From Bog-159 sp963785255 (GTDB taxonomy: Bacteria; Acidobacteriota; Terriglobia; Bryobacterales; Bryobacteraceae), in assembly GCA_963785255.1 (NCBI GenBank), contig CAWAUR010000011.1, positions 1 to 64,000 on the forward strand: DNA of 64,000 nucleotides, written 5' to 3'. Positions 26,601 through 36,373 of this stretch are shown here, in pieces (within the stretch, counting starts at the first letter, position 1; each line of letters starts with the position of its first letter). Made by a program: the position numbers and the translations under genes. Under the pieces are notes generated by a model. That model had not been told where the DNA came from. It did not search any database and saw nothing but the letters and a program-made list of their open reading frames with translations.

Positions 26601-27986
26601 ACGGACGAAGCGGCCGTCTCTCCAGTCGAGTACGTAGTCATAACTGCTCGGGTCGACAGGGTGGTGCAGCAGGCGCAGGATGGTAGCGCGCCGCACATCC
26701 AGCGTGGGGTCGCCGTAGTAGAGCCGCATCAGGAAATAGACGTCGTAGTCGTCGCGACCTTCGGCATCGGAGAGCAGGAGGATGCGCGCGCCTTTGCGCG
26801 GCGCGGGGATGAGCGCGCGGATCTGATCGAGATAGCGGCGATAACGCGCCTGCATGTCGTGCGCGGCACCGGCGTGCATGCCGATCCATGTGCGTTGCCA
26901 GGGAGCGAGCACGGCGAAGAACGCGACGAGGATTGCGATCCGCAGCACGGGACGTTTGCCGGTGAGCCAACTTAGTAATCCGCCGGCATATACGGCCCAG
27001 CCCACGGACGGGACCAGATAAGCGAATCCGCCGCGCTGCGGGATAAACGACAGCGGCAGGATACTCACGGCGATGAACACCAGGCTCCACAGCAGGTCGC
27101 GGCGGCGGGCCAGGGCGCCGATCGCCAGCATAGCCACTAGGATGCAGCCGATCTGCCATGAGGAGATAGTCACTGGCTTATAGATAAGATCGTGGAGAAA
27201 ATGCGCGAGCGATGAAATGTAAGCACCTGCCGAGTAAACGGGATGATACGAACTCGACAGCCACAATGAGTCCGGGCCGTAGCGCTTGCCGGCGATGTAG
27301 GCAATGTCGATTAGCGCGCCGATCGAGGCGAAGCGGCCTTCCTGCCAGATCCAACGGCGGTTCGCGGGCGGATGCCATAGCAGTTCATATAGCAACACGG
27401 CCACGGGCAGCGAGACAGAGATCTCTTTGGCATTGAGCGCCAGGACGAACAGACAACACATCAGCGACTGACTTCGCCAGCCCGGCAATTGTCCCGCTCG
27501 GCGGACGTGTACATACAATGCGAATGCGCCCCAAAAGAACGTGAAGGCCAGAACGTCGTAGATGGCGCCGGTATCGAAGTACGCGGGCGAGAACGTAGGA
27601 TTGATGCCGATCAGCATCAAGGCGATGAGCGAGGCCCAGCGCGAGCCTGTAAGTTGCCACACAACCACGGCCAGCAGCGCGAAGTTCACGGAAAGCAAAA
27701 CCAGCACGGCAATGCGGAAGGGTAGCGGATGAAATCCGAATACGGCATAGATTGGGCGGTAGAACAAGCCGCCGGCCGGGCGATAGTAAGTCGACCAGAA
27801 CTCGACGTTCGCCCGTACGAGTGCGGACCAGGGCCGCTCCCAATAGTAATGCAGGTTCATCAGGTCGTCGGCGTCGAACCAGGAGGACAGGCCGCCGCGA
27901 AGTAGGAAGAGGAACCAGGCGTAGATTGCCGCGCCTGCCAGCAGCGCCGGCGCGGTGCGCCGCCAGTTTGCCACAGCTGCGTCCAC
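26583..27986 (-). CDS. Polytopic membrane protein, GT-C glycosyltransferase-like
   Basis: About 467 residues with 10-12 membrane segments and an early acidic pair in a periplasmic loop (GLSSWFDADDLMNLHYYWERPW), the position of the catalytic acid in GT-C glycosyltransferases (ArnT/PMT-like). It would use a lipid-linked sugar; substrate unknown. The start is a GTG two bases after the pmbA-like stop; a GTG at 28022 is also possible. The C-terminal residues CGAGS and the stop come from the family-1 repeat. Confidence 0.7.
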   Translation of the reverse strand: MDAAVANWRRTAPALLAGAAIYAWFLFLLRGGLSSWFDADDLMNLHYYWERPWSALVRANVEFWSTYYRPAGGLFYRPIYAVFGFHPLPFRIAVLVLLSVNFALLAVVVWQLTGSRWASLIALMLIGINPTFSPAYFDTGAIYDVLAFTFFWGAFALYVHVRRAGQLPGWRSQSLMCCLFVLALNAKEISVSLPVAVLLYELLWHPPANRRWIWQEGRFASIGALIDIAYIAGKRYGPDSLWLSSSYHPVYSAGAYISSLAHFLHDLIYKPVTISSWQIGCILVAMLAIGALARRRDLLWSLVFIAVSILPLSFIPQRGGFAYLVPSVGWAVYAGGLLSWLTGKRPVLRIAILVAFFAVLAPWQRTWIGMHAGAAHDMQARYRRYLDQIRALIPAPRKGARILLLSDAEGRDDYDVYFLMRLYYGDPTLDVRRATILRLLHHPVDPSSYDYVLDWRDGRFVRCGAGS

Positions 27987-27987
27987 T

Positions 27988-29340
27988 TTAGAACCGGGTG
28001 ACTTCGGTGAAATGGAAGTCACGGATTTTCATGGCGGGCGCCACCATATCGAAGGCTTCTTCGCCGGATGCGCGCACGGCGGGCGACAAGGCTTCGACGT
28101 TTGAGAGCATCTCGGGCAGCGCCTGGTTGAAGCGGAAATTGCGCACGCCGCGGCGGATGCGGCCGTCTTCGATGAGGAACGTGCCGTCGCGCGTCATGCC
28201 GGTCATGATCTTCTCGTAGGGATCGACTTCGCGGATATACCAGAGGCGCGTCACCAGGATGCCGCGCGGGGTGGAGGCGATCATTTCCTCGAGGGGCGTT
28301 TGGCCGCCCGCGATGACGATGTTCACGGGCGCTTCGCCGAATTCATTGGGCAGCGGAAATCCGTGACCGGTGGGCTCTACGCCCAAGGCGTGGGCCATCT
28401 GGCGGCAGACGGCTACGTCGCGCACCTCGCCCTTTTCGACCAGCGTCAGTTTGCGGCGCGGCACGCCTTCGCCATCGAAAGGCGGGCCGGCTTGCAGCGG
28501 ATGATAGACATCGTCGTAGATATCGATGTTCTCGCCGAACAGCTTTTGGCCGATGCGGTCGCGCAGGAAGCTGCGGCCATCGGCGATGGCGGTCACGCTG
28601 AAATCGCCGAACATCTGGCCGGCGAGATCGAGGACGGCGGCGGGTTCGAGAATCACGGTGTATGCGCCGGGCGGCAGTTCCAGGGGATCTCGCGAGGCTT
28701 GCGCTTTTTGGGCGGCGGCGCGGGCCATGGCGGCGGGATCCAGATCGCGATGCGAGCAGGCGCTGCCTTTCGCCCAGCCGGAGCTATCGGCGGCCATGGC
28801 GGTGATGGAGAATTGCGCCATGGTTTCGCGATGGTAGCCGGAGACGCCGTTGGAATTCAGAAGGGCGAAGACGCCGTCGCCGGTGGAGTAGATGCCGGCG
28901 GCGGTCTGGCCGGCGGATTCCACGATGTGGATGGCTTCGGCTACGGCTTCGGCGCGTTCGGTGGGGGTGACTTGGGCAGTAAGCGGGTGGTAGCGATTTA
29001 GATCTGGACAGGCCGGGAGGCCTATCCCACTTAGCTCCAACAGGGCGGGGTCGGGTTCCTGCAACCTGGTTAGCGCTACGGATTCTTCTACCACCTGGCG
29101 GATGGAGGCATCGTCGAGACGATTGGTGGTGGCGCGGGCGGTGCGTCCCTCGATTTGCACGCGCACGGAAAGATGCATGCTGCGCTCGGCGACGTTCTGA
29201 TGAATGGCGTTGTTGGCGAAGCGCGTAAGGGCGCTCGATCCGGCCGCGATCAGGGCTTCGGAATGGGCGGCTCCGAGGGCCCGCGCGGCGCCGGTGACCT
29301 GATCGAAAATGGCTTGGCAACGCGCGGGTTCAATCGGCAT
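27988..29340 (-). CDS. pmbA: TldD/PmbA-family protein (TldE-like subunit)
   Basis: 450 residues. It partners with TldD in the heterodimeric metalloprotease that trims peptides such as microcin B17 precursor and CcdA. It lacks the HExxxH motif, as TldE/PmbA subunits do. Supporting sequence: IYSTGDGVFALLNSNGVSGY, RDRIGQKLFGENIDIYDDV and RNFRFNQALPEMLSNVE. The ATG overlaps the tldD stop by eleven bases. At 29006-29029 a family-1 repeat is inserted in frame and encodes GIGLPACPD. Confidence 0.88.
   Translation of the reverse strand: MPIEPARCQAIFDQVTGAARALGAAHSEALIAAGSSALTRFANNAIHQNVAERSMHLSVRVQIEGRTARATTNRLDDASIRQVVEESVALTRLQEPDPALLELSGIGLPACPDLNRYHPLTAQVTPTERAEAVAEAIHIVESAGQTAAGIYSTGDGVFALLNSNGVSGYHRETMAQFSITAMAADSSGWAKGSACSHRDLDPAAMARAAAQKAQASRDPLELPPGAYTVILEPAAVLDLAGQMFGDFSVTAIADGRSFLRDRIGQKLFGENIDIYDDVYHPLQAGPPFDGEGVPRRKLTLVEKGEVRDVAVCRQMAHALGVEPTGHGFPLPNEFGEAPVNIVIAGGQTPLEEMIASTPRGILVTRLWYIREVDPYEKIMTGMTRDGTFLIEDGRIRRGVRNFRFNQALPEMLSNVEALSPAVRASGEEAFDMVAPAMKIRDFHFTEVTRF
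29006..29029. repeat. Family-1 repeat inside the pmbA coding sequence
   Basis: GGACAGGCCGGGAGGCCTAT plus CCCA, one base different from the usual GGCCTGTCC arm. It stays in frame on the minus strand. It falls in a surface-like loop between EPDPALLEL and the RYHPLTAQV segment. Confidence 0.85.
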
Positions 29341-30787
29341 AAGCGCTCCCGATCTTGATGCGGGTGAAGCGCGCGGGACTGGCGCCGTGGCCGGTGCCCA
29401 TGACCTGCTCGGGCTGGCCCTTGCCGCAGTTGGGCGTGCCCCAGAGCGTCCAATGCTGGGGTCCGGCGATGGCCGCGCAGGCATTCCAAAACTCCGTGGT
29501 GATTCCCGAGTAACTCGGATTCTTCAGCATGCGGACGCGCTTTCCGTGGCGGATTTCCCAGCCGATTTCGCAGCCGAACTGGAAGTTGTAACGCTTGTCG
29601 TCGATGGACCAGCTTCGGTTGGTCTCCATATAGATGGCATGATCGACGCCGGCGAAAACTTCGTCGATCGATTGCGCGCCGGGCCGCAGGCTGACGTTGG
29701 TCATGCGGATGAGCGGCAGGCGCGCCCAGCCATCGGCGCGCATGGTGCCGTTGGAGCGCGATTCGCCGACGGCCGCGGCGGTTTCGCGGGAGGTCATGTA
29801 GCCGGTGAACAGGCCGTCGCGGATGATATCGGTGGATTGCGCGGGCACGCCTTCGTCATCAAAGGCGAAGGTGCCCAGGCCGGGACCGTGCGCGAGCCGC
29901 GCATCGCAAACCACGTTCACGATTTCCGAACCGTAGCGCAGGCGGCGCAACTGATCGAGCGTGAGGAAGCTCATGCCCGCGTAGTTGGCTTCGCTGCCCA
30001 GCACGCGATCGAGCTCGATGGGATGGCCGACCGACTCATGGATTTGCAAGCCAAGCTGCGAGCTATCCAGGATGAGATCGAACTCGCCTTCGGGGCATTG
30101 ATCGGCGGCATGCAGGGCGACGGCTTCTTCGGCGATGCGCGGGGCGTTGGCGACGAGATCCCATTCGTCGATCAGCTCATAACCTTTGAGTTGATACTGG
30201 CCGCCGAAGGAATTCGGGTAGGAGCGCTTCTGGATCTCGCCGTCTTTGTAGGCCAGCGCGCCGTAGCCCACGCCGCTCAGGTAGCGGGTCTGATCGATGA
30301 GGCTGCCGAGCGTGGAGGCGAAGACCTGGCGGCGGCGTTCGAAGCTCATGGAGCCTTCCGCGAGGGTGATGCCCGGATTGCGGCGCAGCTCGTGGTCGAT
30401 TTCGAGGAGCAGGGCGACGTTTTGATCGACCGGGATGGTGAAGGGATCGATCTGGATGGGCGAGACCCATTCGGCCTCGTATTTTTCTTCGGGCGCGAGC
30501 GTGACATCGTGCTTCTTGGCGAGCGTGCCGGCGCGCGCGATTTCGAGGGCCAGGGCGGCGGCGGCGTGGATGCCGTCGCGGGTGAGATCGTCGGTGGCGG
30601 CGAATCCCCAGCAGCCGTTCGCCAATACGCGAATGGCGAGGCCGGTGGAGACGCCGCTTGAGACGTGGCCGGTTTTGCCGTTCTTGGTGGAGACCTGGCG
30701 GTCCCGAATTTCCATGGCGCGGGTGTCGGCGTAGGAGACGCCGGGGCGCGTGACGGCGTCGAGGGCTTCGAGAGCGAGGGCCTTCAT
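29330..30787 (-). CDS. tldD: TldD-family zinc metalloprotease subunit
   Basis: 485 residues. Catalytic zinc motif HESVGH (in IHESVGHPIELDRVLG), followed by the downstream PNCGKGQP cysteine region typical of the family, and FDDEGVPAQ. It degrades short or unfolded peptides inside the cytoplasm together with the PmbA/TldE partner, whose gene overlaps it downstream. Length and order match the family. First gene of a likely three-gene unit with pmbA and the GT-C-like gene. Confidence 0.93.
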   Translation of the reverse strand: MKALALEALDAVTRPGVSYADTRAMEIRDRQVSTKNGKTGHVSSGVSTGLAIRVLANGCWGFAATDDLTRDGIHAAAALALEIARAGTLAKKHDVTLAPEEKYEAEWVSPIQIDPFTIPVDQNVALLLEIDHELRRNPGITLAEGSMSFERRRQVFASTLGSLIDQTRYLSGVGYGALAYKDGEIQKRSYPNSFGGQYQLKGYELIDEWDLVANAPRIAEEAVALHAADQCPEGEFDLILDSSQLGLQIHESVGHPIELDRVLGSEANYAGMSFLTLDQLRRLRYGSEIVNVVCDARLAHGPGLGTFAFDDEGVPAQSTDIIRDGLFTGYMTSRETAAAVGESRSNGTMRADGWARLPLIRMTNVSLRPGAQSIDEVFAGVDHAIYMETNRSWSIDDKRYNFQFGCEIGWEIRHGKRVRMLKNPSYSGITTEFWNACAAIAGPQHWTLWGTPNCGKGQPEQVMGTGHGASPARFTRIKIGSAYAD

Positions 30788-31510
30788 AGTGGCTGTTACC
30801 AGATTAGGCTAGCATTGCTTTGCGGGGATTGGGCTTGTGTGCGCCGCGCTCCAGGAAGACCATAATGGCCGCCGATGAACGCCGATGAACGCCGATGAAC
30901 GCCGATAGGACGCGGGTTTTGGCACGGTCCGATTGGGCGTTTTTGTGCGAAATTGTGCAGAACTGTGCATGGCAAACTTGGCGTAAAATCCTCCGACCAA
31001 ACCCATTTGACGTTTGAAATCAGGGGGTTGAATGGAACTACGGGCTGCCTGGATGACTGGCGGCCCGATTTGGCCGCGCCGCTTGGCGAGCCTGCGCGTT
31101 TTTGTACCAACAAAGCCAAATTCTTACCGCGCCGACTGGTGGCATTGTAGTGAGGACCGGCCTCGAACTGGTTTAGGTTCGACATTTTTTGTCTTATCGC
31201 ACAGGTCCACAGCTTATGTGGCATCGCAGGGACAAAGTTCTCTCTGGTTACGGATTGCGTGATGGAAATTCGCGGAACTGCGGTACCAAGGTTTACGGGG
31301 CACGAAGGGGCTGATGGACGTTACCGCCGGTTTTGGGGACGGGGTGACATCTTTCGGAACGGTCTTGGCGGCGCCCGTGAACGCGCTGCATCCGCCTACC
31401 AAGAGCGGCCTGGATTGGATGAACCAAATCTTTCTTTTGGCAGCTCTGCGTGGAGGCCAGGTTCGCCGGGTTTCGCGGTGCATGACTACCGATGTTTCCG
31501 CTGCCGCGGA
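30788..31510. other. 723-bp intergenic stretch with a short tandem repeat
   Basis: No convincing gene. GCCGATGAAC is repeated about 3.7 times at 30871-30907; a similar motif (GCAGATGAACGCAGAT) occurs near 23820. Open frames here have skewed composition and no start signals. Confidence 0.5.
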
Positions 31511-31899
31511 TTATACCTTGGCGATCCCGATATCGGTCTGCGAAAAGTCGTTGCCTTTGAAGAGAAGCGACTCGCCGGAGGCCTTCGAGAGGCCGTAGGA
31601 AAAACAGTCCCCGAAGTTCAGCGCCGCAGGGTGGCGGCCCTTGCCATAGCGGTTGAATGCGCGGCGGCCGCCGTCCACTTGGTCGGGAGTTACCGCGACG
31701 ATTTGAATCGCCGCCTTGTACAACGGCAGATCGAGTCCCCGGCCACCGATGTCGCCGTAGGGCGCTCGGCCACGATGGCCGTTTCGAGGACCGAGGCGGC
31801 TGAGATCAGGCGGATGGGATCGGCGTCGATGGCGGCTTCGAAGAGTTCCGCTTCAGGCTCGTTGGCCAGGATAGCGACGATGGCCTAACGTGTCGATCA
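31511..31899 (-). pseudogene. vapC: VapC-type PIN toxin, broken
   Basis: Reading through frameshifts on the minus strand gives a VapC: VIDT, then AIVAILANEPEAELF, then ISAASVLETAIVAE, then RPYGDIGGRGLDL, and finally the intact C-terminus with HPAALNFGDCFSYGLSKASG and LLFKGNDF. The N-terminal frame breaks after VIDT (TTAG where a serine codon is expected) and again near PYGD, so no full protein can be made. The PIN acidic residues are still recognisable. It follows the vapB gene by a few bases, as in a normal operon. Confidence 0.82.
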
Positions 31900-31903
31900 C
31901 CCA

Positions 31904-32158
31904 TTAGCGTGGGAGCCCATGCTCGTCGTAGCCGAGAATCTGTTCGGCGCTTCGGGAGTCCAAGACCGGGTACCGGGCGCATCTTTCGCGAATGGCGCGG
32001 AGTTCGTCGCGTACGTTCGAGGGGCGGGGTTTACCGCGCTGGCGCATCAAGCGCTCGCGGAGGGCGTTGACTACAGCCTCGGTAAGGCTTTCACCGGTTG
32101 TGGCGGCGAGTTCCCTGGCCAAGCGGTCGGCTTCGGGATGTTTGATGCTCAAGGCCAC
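31904..32158 (-). CDS. vapB: VapB-type antitoxin
   Basis: 84 residues: MALSIKHPEADRLARELA, then TGESLTEAVVNALRERL, the ribbon-helix/AbrB-like arrangement of Rv0623-type VapB antitoxins, and a tail LDSRSAEQILGYDE that would bind the toxin. GTG start preceded by AGAGGA. Normally paired with a VapC ribonuclease; here the downstream vapC is broken, so the antitoxin is orphaned. Confidence 0.85.
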   Translation of the reverse strand: MALSIKHPEADRLARELAATTGESLTEAVVNALRERLMRQRGKPRPSNVRDELRAIRERCARYPVLDSRSAEQILGYDEHGLPR

Positions 32159-32381
32159 GGATCCTCTGCCTTTCTATACTTCTAGGCATATCATATACCT
32201 AGGCGGCGACGATCCCGCGCGCGGTAGTGCCTGAAAGGTGCGTTGAGACCAAAAACAGCGAACGCTTGCAACGGGCCGAATGCCGCATTATGCCGTTCGA
32301 CCGCAGTTCGCTACGAGCCCTCCGAAACCTGTTACCGAGCGGGGCGCAGAGGGCACGCCGGGAGCGGTCTTCATAGAACGG

Positions 32382-32747
32382 TTACGCCCCCGCGGCGCTG
32401 GTCATCGCCTGTGGCGTCGCGGCGGGCTGCAGCCGGTAGCCCAAGCCGAACACCGTCTCCACGTGCTGCCGTCCGTACCCTCCCAGCTTCACGCGCAGGC
32501 GGCGCAGGTGCACGTCCATGGTGCGCGAATGAATGCCGGGACCGTAGCCCCACACGTTCAACATCAGCGCCTCGCGCGGCACGATCTCGCCGGCGCTGCG
32601 CGCGAGTTGCGCCAGCAGCCCAAACTCCATGCGCGTGAGATGGACGGGTGCACCATCGAGCGCCACGGCCTGGGTCTGGAAATTCACTTCCAGACGGCCA
32701 TCCCGATAGCGCTCCAACCGGTTGGATTCCATCTGAATCAATTCCAT
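32382..32747 (-). CDS. Stand-alone OmpR/PhoB-type winged-helix protein
   Basis: 121 residues, all in one winged-helix domain: LTRMEFGLLAQLARSAGEIV, PREALMLNVWGYGP and HSRTMDVHLRRLRVKLG, ending FGLGYRL, which is the Trans_reg_C pattern. There is no receiver domain. The frame is open back to 32972, but GGAGG nine bases before the ATG at 32747 sets the start, and the upstream residues show no receiver signature. Binds DNA in the cytoplasm; target unknown. Its own upstream region faces the CadC-like gene. Confidence 0.72.
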   Translation of the reverse strand: MELIQMESNRLERYRDGRLEVNFQTQAVALDGAPVHLTRMEFGLLAQLARSAGEIVPREALMLNVWGYGPGIHSRTMDVHLRRLRVKLGGYGRQHVETVFGLGYRLQPAATPQAMTSAAGA

Positions 32748-33215
32748 CGGGCGTATCCTCCAAGCGTCCGCAGTACCGGTCAACCTTGCTGCTGCCGCAT
32801 CCGCACCGCCGCCATCCGTAAAGCCCAGCGGAACCGCCGCCGCAAATTCGTTCCCAATGAGTGTCTGTTGCGCATCTTGTGTTCGAACCTCCCCACCCTT
32901 ATCCTGACGCAGCCGGCGGGGGCGGTTCAATAGATGCCGGCTGTAATCGACATTCACATTTAAGTAATACAAATCAAACGGGATACGCGGACACCTGTCC
33001 GGGTCTTAGCATTTGTTACGATGTGGGCACCTGCGCGCCGCAGTTTTACAGGGGTTCCACGCGCTACAACTTTGTGCGCCGCTCCAGCGGGCCGGCCTGT
33101 AGTCTGTCTGTACAGCTAAGCCACTGGAATCATGTAAGATATTTGGAGATCTGTACCGCGTTCGACGCAAGTGTTAAACTCTACCGATGGGACCGACAGG
33201 AGGGAAGGACCGTTA
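32748..33215. promoter_or_regulatory. 468-bp divergent intergenic region
   Basis: Carries the promoters of two DNA-binding regulators, the stand-alone winged-helix protein and the CadC/PD40 protein. No clear sigma-70 boxes stand out. AGGAGGGAAGGA near 33197 is the ribosome-binding region of the plus-strand gene. Confidence 0.4.
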
Positions 33216-35390
33216 GTGGCGCCCAAAATCTCACCGACCCTGATCCGATTTGGTGTCTTTGAGGTCGATTTACACGCGCGGGAACTTCGCAAATACGGCC
33301 GCAAGATCAAACTTCAGGACCTGCCCTTCCAGTTCCTGATGGCGCTCCTGGAGCAGCCGAACCAACTGATCACGCGGGACGAACTGGCGCGCAGATTGTG
33401 GTCCGAGGACGCGCTGATCGATATCGATAACGGGCTGAACACCGCTGCCAAGAAGTTGCGCGTAGCCTTAGGGGACGACGCGGAAACGCCGCGCTTTATT
33501 GAGACGCTGCCGCGCCGCGGCTACCGGTTCATCGGGGTTGTGCAACCCGCGGAACCGACGGAACCGAATCCGCCGGTGGAAGTTGCCCCCGCGCCGGTGA
33601 TCCCCACCGCCCCTTTGGTGAACGGCCAGCCTGCGCCGGCCGCCCATACGCCCGCCACGCCCGCTCGTTCCCGGCGGTGGATCTGGGCTCTTGCAGGATT
33701 GTTCCTCCTAATCCTGGCGGCCTGGTCATTGATGCCGTCTCGGCCTCCCGCCATGCTGGGGGCGGTTCAACTTACGCATTTCGGGCGGGTGGAACCGTAT
33801 GACACCATCTTGACCGACGGCTCCCGGATTTACTTCATCGAGCGGACCGGCGGCAGTTGGGGCGCCGGTCAAGTCTCAGTGGAAGGTGGCACGCCGTCGC
33901 CGGTCACGACGCCGCAAGGCACGCCGGAACTGCGCGACATATCGCCAAACAAGTCCGAATTGCTGGTCAATATCGCCGTGCACAACGAGGAAGACGCCCC
34001 CTTATGGGTGGTCCCCACGGTGGCCGGATCGCCCCGCCGGCTGGGCAGCATATTGTCGCACGCGGCCGCATGGTCGCGGGATGGCCGCACCGTGATTTAC
34101 GCTTTCGGCGCCGCCTTATATCGCATGAACAGCGATGGCACGAATTCGCGAAAGCTGGCCGATACGCCCGGCAAACCTTATTTCATCCAATGGTCGCCGC
34201 CGGGCCAGCCCGATCGGCTGCGGTTCACCATGGTCACCGACGGGCCCAGATACTCGATTTGGGAATGCTTGCCGGATGGCTCCGGCCTGCGGCGTTATCC
34301 GCCGAGTTCCATGATTCCCGCGGCGCGCGCGGGCCAAATGGGCGCCGGCTGGACAAGGGATGGCCGGTATTATCTTTTTCAGTCGGTGAATGAGAGAGGA
34401 ATCGTCTTTTGGGCGTACCGTGAGTCGCGCAGCCTCCTCCATCCTTTTGACAGGCGTCCGGTTCAGATCTATGCCACACCCACCGGCGCCGCCGTGCTGG
34501 TTCCCAACCTGGATGGCCAGAAGGTCTTCTTCGCGGTGGGCAAGGAAAACCGTGAACTGGTCAGCTTTGACGCCAAACGGAATGTGTTTCTGCCCTTTTT
34601 GTCTGGCGCCCCCGTGCGCGATGTGGCTTTTTCAAAAGACGGCCGGTGGGTGGCCTATCAAACGATCCCGGAATCCGCACTCTGGCGCAGCCGGGCGGAC
34701 GGAACTGAACGCATGCAACTCACTTCGCCACCGCTGGGCATCTCCAGCCCGAGGTGGTCGCCCGATGGGCAGCGCATTGCCATCGAAGCGTATCCGCGCG
34801 AGGTTGGCCAGGTCTTTGTAATCCCCTCCGGCGGAGGCGCACTTGAGCGAATCTCGCTCGAACCGAACAAGGGCGCCGGCAGTCCTTCCTGGTCGCCCGA
34901 CGGCCAGGCTCTGATGTATGGCTGTTGGCCGTTGTACGTGCAGCCCGCCTGGCCGGAGATCTGCGTGTACGACTTCAAAACGCGGCAAACCGCCGTGCTG
35001 CCCGGAACGCGGGACCTCTTACGGCCGGCTTGGTCGCCCGATGGACAGTACGTGGCGGCGCTCTCCAAGGCTGGGACCCAGGTGGTCCTTTACGAAATAA
35101 AGACCAGGACGCGGACCGTCGTGGCCGACGCGGCAAACTACGGGATTCCCTTCTGGACGCGGGATAGCCGATACTTCTATTTCGAGAAAGTCATCGGAGA
35201 TGTGGACCAGCCCATCTTTCGCGCCAACGTGGCCACGCATGCCGCGGAGCGCATGATGAGTTTGAAGCAGTTGCCGCAATCGAGCTTCATCGGATATACG
35301 CTGACGGGCATTACCCCCGACGATGAACCTATCGCCACCGTCATTCGCAGCAACGGGGACCTCTATGCGCTGGACGTGGATCTTCCGTGA
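33216..35390 (+). CDS. CadC-like winged helix, membrane segment and PD40 propeller
   Basis: About 724 residues. Residues 5-105 form a Trans_reg_C winged helix (LITRDELARRLWSEDALIDI, ETLPRRGYRFIG), then a Pro/Ala-rich linker, one membrane helix (RWIWALAGLFLLILAAWSLM) and a C-terminal TolB/PD40-type beta-propeller with repeated WSPDG blades. This is a one-component transmembrane regulator that would sense something outside the membrane. GTG start chosen by comparison with the paralogue at 40026, which begins in the same way. Monocistronic. Confidence 0.85.
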   Translation: MAPKISPTLIRFGVFEVDLHARELRKYGRKIKLQDLPFQFLMALLEQPNQLITRDELARRLWSEDALIDIDNGLNTAAKKLRVALGDDAETPRFIETLPRRGYRFIGVVQPAEPTEPNPPVEVAPAPVIPTAPLVNGQPAPAAHTPATPARSRRWIWALAGLFLLILAAWSLMPSRPPAMLGAVQLTHFGRVEPYDTILTDGSRIYFIERTGGSWGAGQVSVEGGTPSPVTTPQGTPELRDISPNKSELLVNIAVHNEEDAPLWVVPTVAGSPRRLGSILSHAAAWSRDGRTVIYAFGAALYRMNSDGTNSRKLADTPGKPYFIQWSPPGQPDRLRFTMVTDGPRYSIWECLPDGSGLRRYPPSSMIPAARAGQMGAGWTRDGRYYLFQSVNERGIVFWAYRESRSLLHPFDRRPVQIYATPTGAAVLVPNLDGQKVFFAVGKENRELVSFDAKRNVFLPFLSGAPVRDVAFSKDGRWVAYQTIPESALWRSRADGTERMQLTSPPLGISSPRWSPDGQRIAIEAYPREVGQVFVIPSGGGALERISLEPNKGAGSPSWSPDGQALMYGCWPLYVQPAWPEICVYDFKTRQTAVLPGTRDLLRPAWSPDGQYVAALSKAGTQVVLYEIKTRTRTVVADAANYGIPFWTRDSRYFYFEKVIGDVDQPIFRANVATHAAERMMSLKQLPQSSFIGYTLTGITPDDEPIATVIRSNGDLYALDVDLP

Positions 35391-35403
35391 TGGCCTTAGA
35401 TCT

Positions 35404-35462
35404 TGTGGGGCGGGCAATTCCGCCCGTCCGGCTTTCAGCCGGCTTGGCCGCCTGAAAAGGCG
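35404..35462. repeat. Mosaic palindromic repeat (variant)
   Basis: TGTGGGGCGGGCAATTCCGC, then GGCTTTCAGCCGGCTTGGCC. The GGCGG version of the family-1 module, related to the element at 50779-50836. Confidence 0.7.
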
Positions 35463-35605
35463 TCCCCAGGGAAAGGCAAACGGACGGACGGTGTCGACAC
35501 ATTTATGTCACGCCGCCGGTGATTTCGTTGCGATCCGCCGACATGCCCCCGCACGTTCAGCAAGGCAACAGTACTCACCAGGCTCTGTGGTAGGATCGCA
35601 GCAGT

Positions 35606-35725
35606 ATGAGACCGCTTAACCAAGTGCTGTGGACCGCGCTCATCGGGCTGACGGCATTTTATATTTTAACGTCACCATGCGATTGCCGACTGAGGTCGAG
35701 GTCTCGACGCAGTTCCTGCCATTGA
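35606..35725 (+). pseudogene. Possible start of a truncated membrane protein
   Basis: A 39-codon frame with AGGA upstream encodes MRPLNQVLWTALIGLTAFYI, a good membrane or signal segment, and then loses coherence and stops. This looks like the 5' remnant of a larger gene. Low certainty. Confidence 0.3.
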
Positions 35726-35851
35726 TGGTTAAGGCCCGTTGATGCTATCGAGGTAGACAGGAAGGCCGAATATCGACATTTCACTGCTCGTCCTGACCGC
35801 GGGATCAGTGCCATTCGAGACTGAGTTGGTCACTTTTTGAAAAGTAGGGGT

Positions 35852-35970
35852 GGGTCATGGGCAGCGGCGTCGCGACTATTTGAATCTCAGAGTTGCCGCT
35901 CACTCCTTCCGTATCACGATCGGCATGTTCGTGACGGGTTCGCCATCAAGCCTCGGATTTTCATTTCGAA
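35852..35970 (-). pseudogene. Decayed fragment of the DUF151 nuclease gene start
   Basis: The plus strand reads GGGTCATGGGCAGCGGCGTC...ATCACGATCGGCATGTTCGT...CCATCAAGCCTCGGATTTTC ATTTCGAACT, clearly related to 37378-37552, the start of the intact bifunctional nuclease gene, but with a large internal gap and several substitutions. No product can be made. Confidence 0.85.
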
Positions 35971-36084
35971 CTGATACGCGCCATGATGCTAAAGCGTCGT
36001 TTGCGAACTACACCCGCAGTGACCCGTAAAGGCGGCCGTTTCTCCGGACGGCTGCAATCCCGTTATCCTGTATGGAGAGACGCG

Positions 36085-36373
36085 ATGTCTTTGGTGTTCG
36101 AATGGGATCCACGCAAAGCCCAGGCCAATCTCCTGAAGCACCGCGTGAGTTTTGCCGAGGCGACTAGTGTTTAGCGATCCCCTGGCGCGGATTTTCGAGG
36201 ATGAATTACACTCGGCCGACGAGCCGCGGGAGATCATCTTAGGCCACTCGAGGGCAAGACGCCTATTATTGGTATGCTTTACGGAACGACCGACGCACCG
36301 CGTTCGGATCATCAGCGCTCGCCGTGCCACGCGCAAGGAGTTGCATGACTATGAGGAACACGCCAAGGACTAA
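36085..36373 (+). pseudogene. brnT: BrnT-type ribonuclease toxin, frameshifted
   Basis: Begins MSLVFEWDPRKAQANLLKHR and VSFAEAT, the BrnT start, then hits TAG at about 36172. The next frame continues as FSDPLARIFEDELHSAD, ILGHSRARRLLLVCFTER and RIISARRATRKELHDYEE, the rest of BrnT. One extra base near 36167 causes the shift. GGAGAG precedes the ATG. The adjacent antitoxin gene overlaps its end. Confidence 0.85.
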
